From Anaerolineae bacterium (GTDB lineage Bacteria > Chloroflexota > Anaerolineae > Aggregatilineales > Phototrophicaceae), in assembly GCA_030950085.1 (NCBI GenBank), contig JAUZRW010000218.1, positions 1-47,086 of the forward strand: a stretch of 47,086 nt of DNA, in the 5' to 3' direction. The notes under the pieces are model-generated. The model saw only the letters and a list, made by a program, of their open reading frames with translations, did no database searches and was not told the DNA's origin. Position numbers and translations under genes: made by a program. Position 1 is the stretch's first letter; every line of letters starts with the position of its first letter. Positions 35,035-44,345 of the stretch are shown here, one piece after another.

Positions 35035-35715
35035 TTAATCCGAATCACTGGATTCTTCGTTGTTGGCGGATGCAGGGATAACCGCTTCTCCACTCATCAA
35101 TTGATTGAGTACGCCATAACTATTCCAAGTGAACATGGCTGTTTCATTGAGTAATGCCGTCATTTCAGATGGAGCCATATAGACTGTCCCAATGACCTCG
35201 CTATCCGCAGAAATCTCTCCGTCTGTTACGCCACCAGCGAAGATATAAAGCAACATCGGAACATCAACATAAACCAGTGTCACAAACGATTGGTCATCCG
35301 TTATATCAGTTGCTTGAATGTACTGCGGCTCACCATATTGTTCAATCACTGCATCGAGAGACATTTCCGGCGCGACTAACAACAAAAGCGATGCCAACGT
35401 ACTGCCATCGCGTGTGTAGATGCGACAACATTGTGGACCCTCTCCATAGTGAAAATTGTAAATTTCTTCACCTGTATCACGATTGCGTACCCGTTTAATA
35501 TTAGATACGTCCTCAAAGGTGGGAAGGGTTGCCTCTGCCTCATCCCATGTCGTTTCGCCCGGTGTGAGGTTACGCCAACAGGGAGCAAAACAAGGTTCAC
35601 CATCTACGAGGCTGGTATCTTGGAAGTAAGCATCATTCCGCAATTCTAGCACTGGCGCACAAGCTGTAATAAGCAGCACGATGACAATGATGAGACCCCA
35701 AAGGCGATTGGGCAT
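35035..35715 (-). CDS. Small exported lipoprotein of unknown function
   Basis: 226 residues. The signal peptide MPNRLWGLIIVIVLLITAC gives a clear lipobox (LITAC, Cys19). The mature part opens with a Cys pair in EPCFAPCWRNLTPGETTWDEA, a pattern I associate with small Chloroflexota lipoproteins that place a PCW-x-LxPGxT motif near the start. The rest looks like a single mixed alpha/beta domain ending in an acidic Asp/Ser tail. AAGGA lies 7 bases before the ATG. It is on the same strand as, and downstream of, the PPC-domain gene, separated by 294 bases. No function can be assigned. Confidence 0.75.
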   Translation of the reverse strand: MPNRLWGLIIVIVLLITACAPVLELRNDAYFQDTSLVDGEPCFAPCWRNLTPGETTWDEAEATLPTFEDVSNIKRVRNRDTGEEIYNFHYGEGPQCCRIYTRDGSTLASLLLLVAPEMSLDAVIEQYGEPQYIQATDITDDQSFVTLVYVDVPMLLYIFAGGVTDGEISADSEVIGTVYMAPSEMTALLNETAMFTWNSYGVLNQLMSGEAVIPASANNEESSDSD

Positions 35716-35866
35716 TGGTATCCTTTTCCCGATAATATTACGCGAGGCACAATCCTATCAAAGGCAGGGTTGATTGTACAGGATAGAACAATCGAATGCC
35801 TCATGACAAGCATAGTATAACTGAGGCTATGGGGTCTGACCATATCAAGTTATTTGATAGCACATG

Positions 35867-35915
35867 AGCCCTTGTCAGGGTTTCATCTCGCCTCACACAA
35901 AATGACGATGCAGGA
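35867..35915. repeat. Dispersed intergenic element, copy B
   Basis: Aligns base for base with copy A at 30331-30379 (36 of 49 identical by eye); core CGCCTCACACAAAATG at 35889-35904. The left hairpin (CCCT...AGGG) has decayed and has no T-run. The 13-base piece CACAAAATGACGA also occurs at 1881-1893 after cbs. Confidence 0.5.
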
Positions 35916-35977
35916 TAGTGTTTATCAGTTTATCAAAGATAGGTAGTCAAACAAGAAATCATAACAAACGAAGATAC

Positions 35978-35999
35978 AGGGCGCAGTTTCCTACGCCCT
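35978..35999 (-). terminator. Possible terminator after the PPC-domain gene
   Basis: AGGGCG / CGCCCT 6-bp stem with a 10-base loop, 11 bases past the stop. No T-run follows on the minus strand, so it may act only as an mRNA 3'-end hairpin. Confidence 0.4.
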
Positions 36000-36009
36000 A
36001 GTATTAGCG

Positions 36010-38133
36010 TTAATTGCTTTGCAGTGTGAGACGATATGTCCCGATTGTGCCGCCAAAAACCGTACCAAAACGAGTCGCCACAATCCGATATTCACCATCT
36101 GTCGGGAGTGTAAAGTTGCTGATGAGTGAATCTGTCGGGCGTTGTTGGATACCTGTGATTTGTGATGGGTCGGCATCATCATTAGCGGCAATCTGGATAC
36201 CGTTGGAATCAATCAGAAATAGATTAGTATCCAATGTTTGCGCTGTCGCTTCCATGAAAATGGTCACAACCTGATTAGCACGCCCCTGAAAGGCATAAAT
36301 ATCGAAGGCATTATCAATCGTAATCGACGCATTGATAGGCTGACCTGCCTGAATCGGAAGGATTGTTTCGTTGGCGATATCTAATGGCGCAGTCCCACTA
36401 CTGATAAAACCACCTGCTCCGGCTGTGACAGTACTACCATCACTTGCAATCGTGAAACTCAAGACATATTTATCGCCAATATTGATAACCTGACGTTGCA
36501 CTGCTGCAACACGGTCATTGACTACAATGGTTAAGGTAAATTCTGCGATACGAGTATCATCGCACGTATTCTGGAACCAAATTTCAGTTTCATATGTTCC
36601 CGGACGTGCCAAACCAAGTGGCCAGTAAATATACGATACGGGATTTCCGTCGGATGCTTGGCAATTGACATTGCCGTTCGCTGCCAACAAGCCACCACTT
36701 GTCACAACAGGTTCATCATCGTAGACCGCTTGTCCAACAGGGTCGCGCACGAGAAGTTGCAGGTCATGATTGGTTGACCATGTGAGAAAGACCTCAATAT
36801 CGCCGGGCGGTAAGTTCAAATCAGCAATAGCTGCCGGTAAAGCAGCACTAGTTTCAGAAACAAGCAGTTCAAACTCACCCTCTGTCCCACCGACACCTTT
36901 GCCATAACGAGTCGCCACAACAACATAATTACCCGTCTGGATAATGCGTATATTGTTTATCAGCGAATTGGTACCATTGGCATCATCATTGACAGCAATC
37001 AAATTACCATTCGGGTCAAGTAATTGGAGTAATGTATCCAAGTTGCCCGATGTGGCATTCATAGAAACGCTGACCACTTCATCAGCTTGTGCGCCAAATG
37101 TGTAAACAACAAAATCTTGTTCCTCAAAAATCGCACCTTGTACCACGACATCGCGTGTAATTGGAATGGCACTAGCGACTAAGTCCGCAGCCGGAATAGA
37201 TAATTGATTAATTGCGGTATCAGGATATGCCCCACCGGAATTAACAGTAGCTGTTCCATCGGTAGCGACAACAAAATTTGCGAGATAGACACTATTAACC
37301 GTCGGTGATGGTGGCGCTTGAATCACACCTTGAATTGTATCGAGTGCTTGCCCGTTCACAGTAATTGACACTGTGAATGAGGTCGCTTGGGCGACAGATT
37401 CGCATGATTGATTATAGAATACGAGAATCTCATAGCTACCGGATGGCAAGAAACCGGGTTGCCATGTTGCTGTCTCGGCTGGTGCCGCCGATATCACCTC
37501 GCAGAAGCCATTAGCATCAAAGCCGAATACCCCACCGATTGGACTTGTACGACTATCAAAATAGAGGGTATTCCCGCGTGGGTCACGTACTTCAAGATTC
37601 AAGTCAACTTCGGCATCCCACTGGAGACGCACTTCCATACCATTGTTGATGAGAATGTCTGTCGAAGGGGCTAGGCTTGTCACAATATCGTCGTTTGCTG
37701 GAACTGATACATCCGCAATTTCAGTCGGTGCAACATCAACCGCCGCACCTTTAATCGACAGTGTGATGTCATAATCGCCATCACCCGATGCAGCAAATAC
37801 CGTCACGTAATATTGACCAGAACTAGCAATTGTTACATCAGATAGCGATGCTGTCCCGTTTTCTGATGCCACCTCGCCAAGTGTCGCGCCATTACTATCT
37901 GTCAAGAGGATACCTGCAACAGCATCACTGACAACGGTTATCGTTGCACTACTCCCAACAAGTGCATCAAAACGGTAGACATCCGTGAGATTCTCAGCAC
38001 TCAATGTCCCTGTCATCGTTTCATCTGTACTGAGGGATTGTGCGACATCTTGCGCTTGTAGGGGAATAAATATTAATATCAACAACCCAAGCAGAAGAAA
38101 TAAGGGCTGTAGTCGTTGCCATCGAAAAATCAT
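36010..38133 (-). CDS. Secreted multi-domain protein with PPC-like beta-sandwich repeats
   Basis: 707-residue exported protein. A signal peptide (about 1-27, cut after LQAQ) is followed by at least three copies of a bacterial pre-peptidase C-terminal (PPC) type domain, at about 35-110, 335-440 and 610-705. Repeated phrases are DTLLQLLDPNGNLIAVNDDA and DTNLFLIDSNGIQIAANDDA, and GNYVVVATRYG against GEYRIVATRFG. Between them lie two domains related to each other (VRDPRGNTLYFD against VRDPVGQAVYDD; GSYEILVFYNQSC against GTYETEIWFQNTC), each with a Cys pair. No protease domain is attached, so it is a surface or adhesin-like protein. GGAGG lies 8 bases before the ATG. It follows the M23 peptidase gene on the same strand. 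Confidence 0.78.
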   Translation of the reverse strand: MIFRWQRLQPLFLLLGLLILIFIPLQAQDVAQSLSTDETMTGTLSAENLTDVYRFDALVGSSATITVVSDAVAGILLTDSNGATLGEVASENGTASLSDVTIASSGQYYVTVFAASGDGDYDITLSIKGAAVDVAPTEIADVSVPANDDIVTSLAPSTDILINNGMEVRLQWDAEVDLNLEVRDPRGNTLYFDSRTSPIGGVFGFDANGFCEVISAAPAETATWQPGFLPSGSYEILVFYNQSCESVAQATSFTVSITVNGQALDTIQGVIQAPPSPTVNSVYLANFVVATDGTATVNSGGAYPDTAINQLSIPAADLVASAIPITRDVVVQGAIFEEQDFVVYTFGAQADEVVSVSMNATSGNLDTLLQLLDPNGNLIAVNDDANGTNSLINNIRIIQTGNYVVVATRYGKGVGGTEGEFELLVSETSAALPAAIADLNLPPGDIEVFLTWSTNHDLQLLVRDPVGQAVYDDEPVVTSGGLLAANGNVNCQASDGNPVSYIYWPLGLARPGTYETEIWFQNTCDDTRIAEFTLTIVVNDRVAAVQRQVINIGDKYVLSFTIASDGSTVTAGAGGFISSGTAPLDIANETILPIQAGQPINASITIDNAFDIYAFQGRANQVVTIFMEATAQTLDTNLFLIDSNGIQIAANDDADPSQITGIQQRPTDSLISNFTLPTDGEYRIVATRFGTVFGGTIGTYRLTLQSN

Positions 38134-38251
38134 CTAACAAACCTCCAAAACAGGTTGAAAAATCGTTCTTTACGAAAATGAGTCTAGCCCATTTTAGCGC
38201 GATACGCTATCAGCAGCTTTGAGAATGATAAGGGCGTAGGTCTTTCATCGT

Positions 38252-39538
38252 CTAAAATTCGCTATCATCTTCGGATGTTTCATCTTCAGTGGCAGTTGGT
38301 TCTGGCTCAGGTGGACGCAACTCAACAAAATTAGTCATCCCTTCCAAGACATCAACTTGCCGAATAACGCGCCGTCCGTCAATGCTGACAATGACATCGT
38401 AGCGTCCAACAGGTACATCCGGAATAGCAAAATTCTCGCGCCAAATCGGGTCAGAATTAACTTCATTGACTGTCCCATCAAACACATAAGTAGACGCAGT
38501 AGCAGGGTGCAGCAATCCTGTTACGCGATTTCGCAGTGTCACGATGGCATCATCAAGATAATTACCATTAGAATCCATCACACGACCCGCGACAACCCCA
38601 TGCCCAACAAAAGGCACTATCCAAAGAATTGGATTGTAAGTATCGCCGTAACGCGGGATTTCGCTTGTGCCTTCTGGTGCAATACGTATTTCAACATGCA
38701 CATGAGGACCACTAACACGTCCTGTATCGCCAACTAATGCAATGGGTTGCCCAGCTTCTACGTAGTCGCCCTCTGTGACAAGAGATGCTTGTAGATGACC
38801 GTACAGTGTATAAATAGCCCGTCCCTGATAGCCAAAATCATGCTTAACTAATACGACGTTGCCATATGTCGCCGAATTCTGGAAAATGTCGATTTCACCC
38901 AAGCGCCCATCAGAGGCAAAGACCACTGTTCCTGATGCCGTGGCATACACTTCTTCACCATTTGGATTAGGAATATCAATACCATGATGAATACGCTCTG
39001 AATTAGCTTGTCCATCAGAGCCGTAACTATAATAGAATAAAGCTGTATTATTGGCGTTGGAGGCAAGGGCTCGCCTAAACCAATAATGGTCACGCCCTTG
39101 TGGGTCACGGGATAATGGGGGAAGCAGTGCAGGCGGACTCCAAGGTTGCGAATCACGTTGCACGTCTTGAACAGGCACATCGGCTGTTGGAGGCGGTAAT
39201 GTCGGTGTCACGCCAACAGGTACAGCTGCAACCGCAACACCTTCTACATCTACGGCACTCACAGGGGTAGCAGTCGCGCCGGATGGTTGAATCACAGAGG
39301 CGCGTGTCGGTTGTACATCCGGTATCTCGATAGTAGGTAATGGGGTACTATCATCACCAAAATTGTCACTCAATAACTGCGCCACAACATTCGGATTTTC
39401 GGTAGGTGGCACATCAGCCGGTAAAATAGCTTGCGCCGATTCTGCTTGATTTGAATTCAACCACAATACAGCACCAAACGCACCCATCGCCACGATAAGC
39501 AAAAGAAATGTAGAAAATCCACTTGGAGACCGTTGCAT
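38252..39538 (-). CDS. M23-family metallopeptidase, membrane anchored
   Basis: 428 residues. A short N-terminus and one membrane segment (about 9-27) are followed by a long Pro/Thr/Val linker to about 130. The M23 (LytM) domain at about 155-290 has the zinc ligands H184 and D188 in IHHGIDIP and H281 in GPHVHVE, with catalytic H248 (YGH) and H279. It should cut peptidoglycan cross-bridges outside the cell. A carboxypeptidase-regulatory-like beta-sandwich (about 315-405, GRVMDSNGNYLDDAIVTLRN) and an acidic tail follow. Its ATG lies 3 bases after the TolB-like gene's stop, so the two are coupled; the PPC-domain gene follows 118 bases on. Confidence 0.85.
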   Translation of the reverse strand: MQRSPSGFSTFLLLIVAMGAFGAVLWLNSNQAESAQAILPADVPPTENPNVVAQLLSDNFGDDSTPLPTIEIPDVQPTRASVIQPSGATATPVSAVDVEGVAVAAVPVGVTPTLPPPTADVPVQDVQRDSQPWSPPALLPPLSRDPQGRDHYWFRRALASNANNTALFYYSYGSDGQANSERIHHGIDIPNPNGEEVYATASGTVVFASDGRLGEIDIFQNSATYGNVVLVKHDFGYQGRAIYTLYGHLQASLVTEGDYVEAGQPIALVGDTGRVSGPHVHVEIRIAPEGTSEIPRYGDTYNPILWIVPFVGHGVVAGRVMDSNGNYLDDAIVTLRNRVTGLLHPATASTYVFDGTVNEVNSDPIWRENFAIPDVPVGRYDVIVSIDGRRVIRQVDVLEGMTNFVELRPPEPEPTATEDETSEDDSEF

Positions 39539-39541
39539 GAC

Positions 39542-41707
39542 TTATTGCCCCGCTTCGCAGTTAAAACCTGCAATTTGTGTTGGCAGATAAATTTCTAGCA
39601 TTGCGCCACACCATGTTAAGTTTTCATTTTTGACAAAGAGCCAGTAGTTACGAGAACGTTCATTGGCACGCCAATCTGTTCCCGCAGGTTGCCGAAGCCA
39701 CTCATAATCTGTAACAAGTTGTGTCAAGTCAACATAATAACCAGACGGTACTTCAGACCGTAAGCGTCCACCTTGATTAAAGGCTTCTACATCGCCTCCT
39801 TCTGTAGCAGCAAGGAAGTCCCATGGCAGTTGACGTAGCGGTTCGCCTAATTGTCCCGATTGCGAGTTTTCGTCCACCCGTAGATAGACACGCCAATAGG
39901 TATCGACACCTATTGTTTCGCGCACTATCTCAATCTGCGGCGGAAAACCCAAAATACGATTACGAGCAATCGAAAATGCCCGTCCGGTCATATGCCAATT
40001 ACGACGCGCTTCGCCCGGCTCAGGTCGATTGTCTAGTGTCCAGAAAGCATCGTCTAATTGTGCGAAAAAGTCGTCACCTGTTGCATCCAAAACGCGCTGT
40101 CGCATTTCGCGGAAGGAATCGTTAACGGCATCACTGAGTAAAGGATTTTCGGTCTGCACATTGCCTAATGGTAACAACCGATAAAGACCGTCCGCTTGAT
40201 TATCTGTCGCTTCAACATATAGGGGTTCAGTCACCCCTAATGGCAAGCCGCCGCTATTGACTAATTGGGGTGGAAGCAATTGCCCTGACCAAGTAGGCGC
40301 AGTCGCACCAAATGGCAAGCCAATAACTTGGGTTGGAATACCCCCTTCGCCAAAAGTTACGGCTGTGAGCAATGTACGGCTACCATCAATTGAATCGACG
40401 ACATAGCTTAAGCTGCTACCATCGGGCGACCATGTTGGCGTGCGCCCGACAGCAATCACATCTGGTAGCTGCGAGAGGTCAATAAAAGATTGCACAAAGA
40501 CTGTCTCTATGCCTTGTTCAAGCGCCGTATAAGCAATGCGCCGACCATCCGGCGACCATGCAGGAGTGTCTTCATTGACAAGCGGTGTATTGGTAATATT
40601 GGTAATGCTCAGGTCGTCAAGGTTAATCACATAAATATCTTGATTGCCCTCACGCCATGATACAAAGGCAATTTCACGTCCTGATGGCGACCAGGACGGC
40701 GAGAAATCTGGCGCAGGGTGCGTTGTAATCGCTCGTGGTGGGCTTGAGCCGTCAATTGGCACTGCAAAAATATCCAAGTTTTCACCTTGATAATTTTCAT
40801 AAGCAAGGAAAAAACTATCGGGACTCCATGTCGGGTTCGCTTGGAAGGCAAGGTCAAATGTAACACGCGACGCGGCTTGTGTGGCGACATCATAGACATA
40901 AAGTTCCCAATTGCCATCTTGCCGTGACGTATAGGCTAATCGTGTGCCATCTAAATTCCATTCGGGGTCGCGTTCATCGGCAACATCATTGGTTAAGCGA
41001 ATCGGTGTTGTCGAACCAACATTAATTGCCCAAATATCAGTCTGACCTCGTTCGCGCACAGTATAGGCTAACGAACCGCGTGGTCGCAACGCATCAGGGA
41101 TAGGGGTCGCCGTCGGAATCACAGGTGGCAAGCCCGATGTATCTGCTGCTTGATTGGTTGCATCGGGTGTTGTATCAGGATTTGTAAAAAACGGATTCGT
41201 ATCATTGTTACCACTAGCCACAGGAACGCCACCTGATGACAGACTCGGGTTGGTTGCCCACAAAACAGCCCCGACAGCGACAATACCCAGCAAAATTACC
41301 ATATAACTTAAGCGTCGATTTTGTACTGCTAGTGGGTCTTCTTTGAGTGTCACATCAATTTCATCGCGTGCCGCTCGCCTTGCCATAGCAGCACCGGCAG
41401 ATGAACCAATCGCACTACCGCCTGCCCGTACAGTCCGACCTGTGCGCCGCAAGACAAAACCCAGAATCACCTGAATGCCGTGCCAAACAAAACTGAGTAA
41501 GCGTCCAATAGCCTTGACAAGTGCAAGCACCCCACTAAGGATGAGACTAAGAATCTGCATCACAAACGAGAGAATGCCACCTGTGCCGCGCCCTGTGATG
41601 GCAACAACAACGCCGACACCATCAGCCAACCATTGCATTGCAGCAGCACTGGTTTTCATCATCACAATGCCTAATTTATCGCTTAGGCGGTATAGCCGTA
41701 AAAGCAT
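39542..41707 (-). CDS. Membrane protein with TolB-like beta-propeller
   Basis: 721 residues. The N-terminal about 170 residues have amphipathic to hydrophobic stretches (FVMQILSLILSGVLALVKAI) and a clear membrane helix MVILLGIVAVGAVLWA. Extracellular PD40/TolB-like propeller blades cover about 215-480, each with the form WSPDGxxIAYxS: for example PEWNLDGTRLAYTSRQDG, PTWSPDSFFLAYENYQGE and PSWSPSGREIAFVSWREG. A C-terminal domain (about 520-721) contains the arginine-rich QMRQRV-like helices and two tryptophan motifs of unknown fold. It is first in a minus-strand run TolB-like, M23 peptidase, PPC protein. A role as sensor or scaffold for the wall hydrolase is inferred. Confidence 0.78.
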   Translation of the reverse strand: MLLRLYRLSDKLGIVMMKTSAAAMQWLADGVGVVVAITGRGTGGILSFVMQILSLILSGVLALVKAIGRLLSFVWHGIQVILGFVLRRTGRTVRAGGSAIGSSAGAAMARRAARDEIDVTLKEDPLAVQNRRLSYMVILLGIVAVGAVLWATNPSLSSGGVPVASGNNDTNPFFTNPDTTPDATNQAADTSGLPPVIPTATPIPDALRPRGSLAYTVRERGQTDIWAINVGSTTPIRLTNDVADERDPEWNLDGTRLAYTSRQDGNWELYVYDVATQAASRVTFDLAFQANPTWSPDSFFLAYENYQGENLDIFAVPIDGSSPPRAITTHPAPDFSPSWSPSGREIAFVSWREGNQDIYVINLDDLSITNITNTPLVNEDTPAWSPDGRRIAYTALEQGIETVFVQSFIDLSQLPDVIAVGRTPTWSPDGSSLSYVVDSIDGSRTLLTAVTFGEGGIPTQVIGLPFGATAPTWSGQLLPPQLVNSGGLPLGVTEPLYVEATDNQADGLYRLLPLGNVQTENPLLSDAVNDSFREMRQRVLDATGDDFFAQLDDAFWTLDNRPEPGEARRNWHMTGRAFSIARNRILGFPPQIEIVRETIGVDTYWRVYLRVDENSQSGQLGEPLRQLPWDFLAATEGGDVEAFNQGGRLRSEVPSGYYVDLTQLVTDYEWLRQPAGTDWRANERSRNYWLFVKNENLTWCGAMLEIYLPTQIAGFNCEAGQ

Positions 41708-41887
41708 CCCAAATAATCCATCTGAACTGAGTTAATGTTTCATGCCGCATTGTACTGGCAAATGATAGTGGGGGCAATCACTTCGTAAGAAATCTGAAAT
41801 AAGTTAGAAAATGAACACTTGCTTTGTGCGATTGTGTTTATAGATATAGAATTTAAGTAATAAGTCGTCATGAGAGAGGAAGTTTGG

Positions 41888-42988
41888 ATGAAGAATTACC
41901 GTCTGTTAGTGCTAATATTGTTAGCGATATTCAGTTTCAGTGTGCTACCTGCTTTTGCACAAGATTCTAGTACCCATACAGTGCAGTCTGGCGAAAATCT
42001 GTTTCGGATTGCCTTGCGTTACGGTATTGATATAAACGAATTGGCGGCTGCTAACGGCATTAGCGACCCAACTCATATTTTTGTTGGGCAAGAATTATCC
42101 ATTCCGGGTTTATCGGCACCCAACGCTGGTGATGTCGTTGAAAATCCATTGGTTGCAGCAGCACCTGTTATTCATACTGTTCAACGTGGCGAATATCTAT
42201 CGCAAATAGCAGAATCATATAATGTTTCAGTGGAGCAAATCCTCGCTGCGAACAATATTGCTAGTCCCGATACGGTTTATCCCGGACAAGAATTACAAAT
42301 TTGGACAGACAGTATTTCCGAAGTACAGCAACCTGTCGAAACAGCCGCACCAGAAGCAAATGAAACGATAACGGAAATTATCCCAACACCCAATACACAA
42401 GACTCTGTGACGCATACTGTCGCGCCCGGTGAATATCTCTCGCTGATTGCACGTAATTATGGTGTCCCTTGGACGACAATTGCTGAGGCTAACGGTATCA
42501 CTGACCCTAATCATGTTTATGCTGGGATGCAGTTAACCATTCCCGGTGGCGATGCGTCGGCAGCACCCGTCAGCACATTTGCGAGTATCCCTACGATTGC
42601 CGAAAATCTTGTTGACCCCGGCGCACATTGGGGTGTGGGACGTGAATTAGTTGTCGATTTGAGTACGCAGATGGCGTATGCCTATCAGGATGGCGCATTA
42701 CAATATAGCGCCATTGTTTCGACTGGTCTGCCTGCGACTCCGACAGTACAGGGGGAATATGCTATCTGGCACAGAACACCCTCACAGACAATGACTGGAC
42801 CCGGTTACAATCTACCCAATGTACAGTGGGTGATGTATTTCTATCAGGGTTATGGTTTTCACGGGACATATTGGCACAACAATTTTGGCACGCCGATGAG
42901 TCATGGCTGTGTCAACATGACCAATGCAGATGCCCTGTGGTTCTATAATTTTGCCAGTCTGGGTACAAATGTCTGGGTACAAACCTAA
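41888..42988 (+). CDS. Triple-LysM L,D-transpeptidase
   Basis: 366-residue exported cell-wall enzyme. The signal peptide MKNYRLLVLILLAIFSFSVL ends at AFAQ. Three LysM peptidoglycan-binding domains follow (about 32-80, 97-141, 178-220; each begins HTVxxGExL and ends GQEL or GMQL). The YkuD domain (about 250-366) ends with the catalytic SHGCVNM, with the upstream His in FHGTYW. The Asn after SHGCV, in place of the frequent Arg, also occurs in mycobacterial Ldt enzymes. It should form 3-3 cross-links or anchor proteins to the wall. ATG 41888 is chosen for its GAGGAAG site; an ATG at 41870 would add six residues ahead of the signal peptide. Confidence 0.9.
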   Translation: MKNYRLLVLILLAIFSFSVLPAFAQDSSTHTVQSGENLFRIALRYGIDINELAAANGISDPTHIFVGQELSIPGLSAPNAGDVVENPLVAAAPVIHTVQRGEYLSQIAESYNVSVEQILAANNIASPDTVYPGQELQIWTDSISEVQQPVETAAPEANETITEIIPTPNTQDSVTHTVAPGEYLSLIARNYGVPWTTIAEANGITDPNHVYAGMQLTIPGGDASAAPVSTFASIPTIAENLVDPGAHWGVGRELVVDLSTQMAYAYQDGALQYSAIVSTGLPATPTVQGEYAIWHRTPSQTMTGPGYNLPNVQWVMYFYQGYGFHGTYWHNNFGTPMSHGCVNMTNADALWFYNFASLGTNVWVQT

Positions 42989-43002
42989 ACAAGAGAATTG
43001 CA

Positions 43003-43049
43003 AGTCCCCTCTCCTAATGCTTTGGGGAGGGGATTTTAGGGGTGGGGTT
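43003..43049. repeat. REP-like hairpin element and terminator after the L,D-transpeptidase gene
   Basis: TCCCCTCTCC (43005-43014) pairs with GGGGAGGGGA (43024-43033), 10 bp with one G-T, followed by TTTTAGGGGTGGGGTTAA. The sequence type CCCCTCTCC...GGAGAGGGG-ATTTAGGGGTGAGG is, from memory, a widespread intergenic repeat in Chloroflexota and cyanobacteria. It abuts the 3' end of the HD-domain gene. Confidence 0.6.
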
Positions 43050-43614
43050 AACCTGCTACGCCGAGATTCTCCGCGCAACCCTGCATCGCCTCTAAGACAA
43101 ACATGACGTGTTCTTGCAAATCGACACCGAGCGATTCAACAGCTTTTTCGATTTCATCTCGATGCACACCCGTCGCAAAAGCGGACATGCGCCACTTTTT
43201 CCTGATGGATTTCCACTTCACATCCCGAATGTTTTTTGAGGGGCGGACTAAGGCAACCGCAATCAAAAAACCTGTCAGTTCATCGACAGCATATAATACC
43301 TTCTCCATGTCAGAAGTTGGTTCAATGCCTGTGATTTCCGGCGCATGAGAGAGTATCGCCCGTCGAATTTCTTCCGACACACCGCGTTCTTCCAAAATAC
43401 GCGACCCCACGACGGGATGACCATCAGTTGCCACATCAGGATATTTTTCATAATCAAAATCATGCAATAATCCAACAACCCCCCATAAATCAGGGTCACT
43501 GTCATATTTGGGGGCATAATGGCGCATCGCACATTCGACAGCCAGCATGTGCCGCCGCAGTGTCTCACTCTCAGTAAACTCCGTTACAATTGCCCATGCT
43601 TCATCACGATTCAT
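43048..43614 (-). CDS. HD-domain phosphohydrolase
   Basis: 188 residues. The HD metal-binding pattern is present: RRHMLAVECAM (first His), GLLHDFDYEKYP (His-Asp), DGHPVVGSRIL and SHAPEI with further His, and VDELTG with the late Asp. This is the short single-domain HD type related to predicted nucleotide phosphohydrolases; substrate is unknown. ATG 43614 is chosen because GGAGG lies 5 bases upstream; upstream ATGs at 43617 and 43653 fit less well. The 3' end abuts the hairpin repeat. No functional link to its neighbours is visible. Confidence 0.85.
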   Translation of the reverse strand: MNRDEAWAIVTEFTESETLRRHMLAVECAMRHYAPKYDSDPDLWGVVGLLHDFDYEKYPDVATDGHPVVGSRILEERGVSEEIRRAILSHAPEITGIEPTSDMEKVLYAVDELTGFLIAVALVRPSKNIRDVKWKSIRKKWRMSAFATGVHRDEIEKAVESLGVDLQEHVMFVLEAMQGCAENLGVAG

Positions 43615-43699
43615 CATGACCTCCAAACAAATTAAAAAGCAGTAATCAATCAACTACTGCTATCACGTATATAACAATTTGAACATTATTGTGAGACTA

Positions 43700-44161
43700 C
43701 TACACACCTGCTTGTTCGGCAAGCGATTTGCACATCTTCATGGTTTCAAAGGCTGCATCATCAGTGACCTGACCGACTATCGCATAACCGAGATTCTCAT
43801 AGAAAGCGACTGAACTCGAAGCAGCATCAACATGAATTTCTTGATGTCCGCGTATATGAGCAGCCTCTTCTAATTTTTGCATGAGGGATTGTCCGACAGT
43901 TTGCCCGTGAACATCGGGCGAGATATAAACACGCCGAATTGTGCCATCATCAGTCAATGAACCCAGCGCCACAATCTGACCGTAGAGTTCAGCCACCAAT
44001 GTATATCCGGCTTGCAAATCAGCGCATAAGTCAGACGGGACATTCTTCGATATCGCTTGGAAACGTGCCGCATCAGTCAAGCCTTGCGTGGCGCTGATGC
44101 TGGCATTAATCACATCACAACAGGCTTGGGAAAAGTCCGGCTTAAAGGGTCGAATTAACAT
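43700..44161 (-). CDS. GNAT-family N-acetyltransferase
   Basis: 153 residues, the usual GNAT size. The acetyl-CoA binding motif A is readable: VRI/VYISPDVHGQTVGQSLMQKLEE, where the pyrophosphate loop is HGQTVGQSL. The closing strand-helix is SSVAFYENLGYAIVG. Substrate (small molecule or protein amine) cannot be predicted. GAGGGA lies 3 bases before ATG 44161. It lies between the HD gene and the fumarase-family gene, all on the minus strand but with separate terminators or gaps. Confidence 0.88.
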   Translation of the reverse strand: MLIRPFKPDFSQACCDVINASISATQGLTDAARFQAISKNVPSDLCADLQAGYTLVAELYGQIVALGSLTDDGTIRRVYISPDVHGQTVGQSLMQKLEEAAHIRGHQEIHVDAASSSVAFYENLGYAIVGQVTDDAAFETMKMCKSLAEQAGV

Positions 44162-44307
44162 AGTTCCCTCAATCTCATCAGGTCATTGATGATTTGTATA
44201 TTGCTTATTTGACGTTATTTTTTCGTTTCTACCCTCTAGTATACACCCAAATTGCACCTTGATTGCTACCATTCTATGATACCTAGTCGGCGTTTACCCT
44301 ACGCTAA

Positions 44308-44333
44308 GATAAAAGAGGGACAAATATCCCTCT
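44308..44333 (-). terminator. Terminator after the class II lyase gene
   Basis: On the minus strand AGAGGGA-TATTTG-TCCCTCT followed by TTTATC; perfect 7-bp stem, 13 bases past the stop. Confidence 0.75.
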
Positions 44334-44345
44334 CCAATCCTGACA

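Larger units (their letters stand above)
35716..36009. other. Intergenic region with repeat copy and hairpin
   Basis: 294 bases without a supported gene. It holds the second copy of the dispersed element (35867-35915) and a hairpin just past the PPC-domain gene (35978-35999). No strong promoter was found for the small lipoprotein gene that starts at its left edge. Confidence 0.5.
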
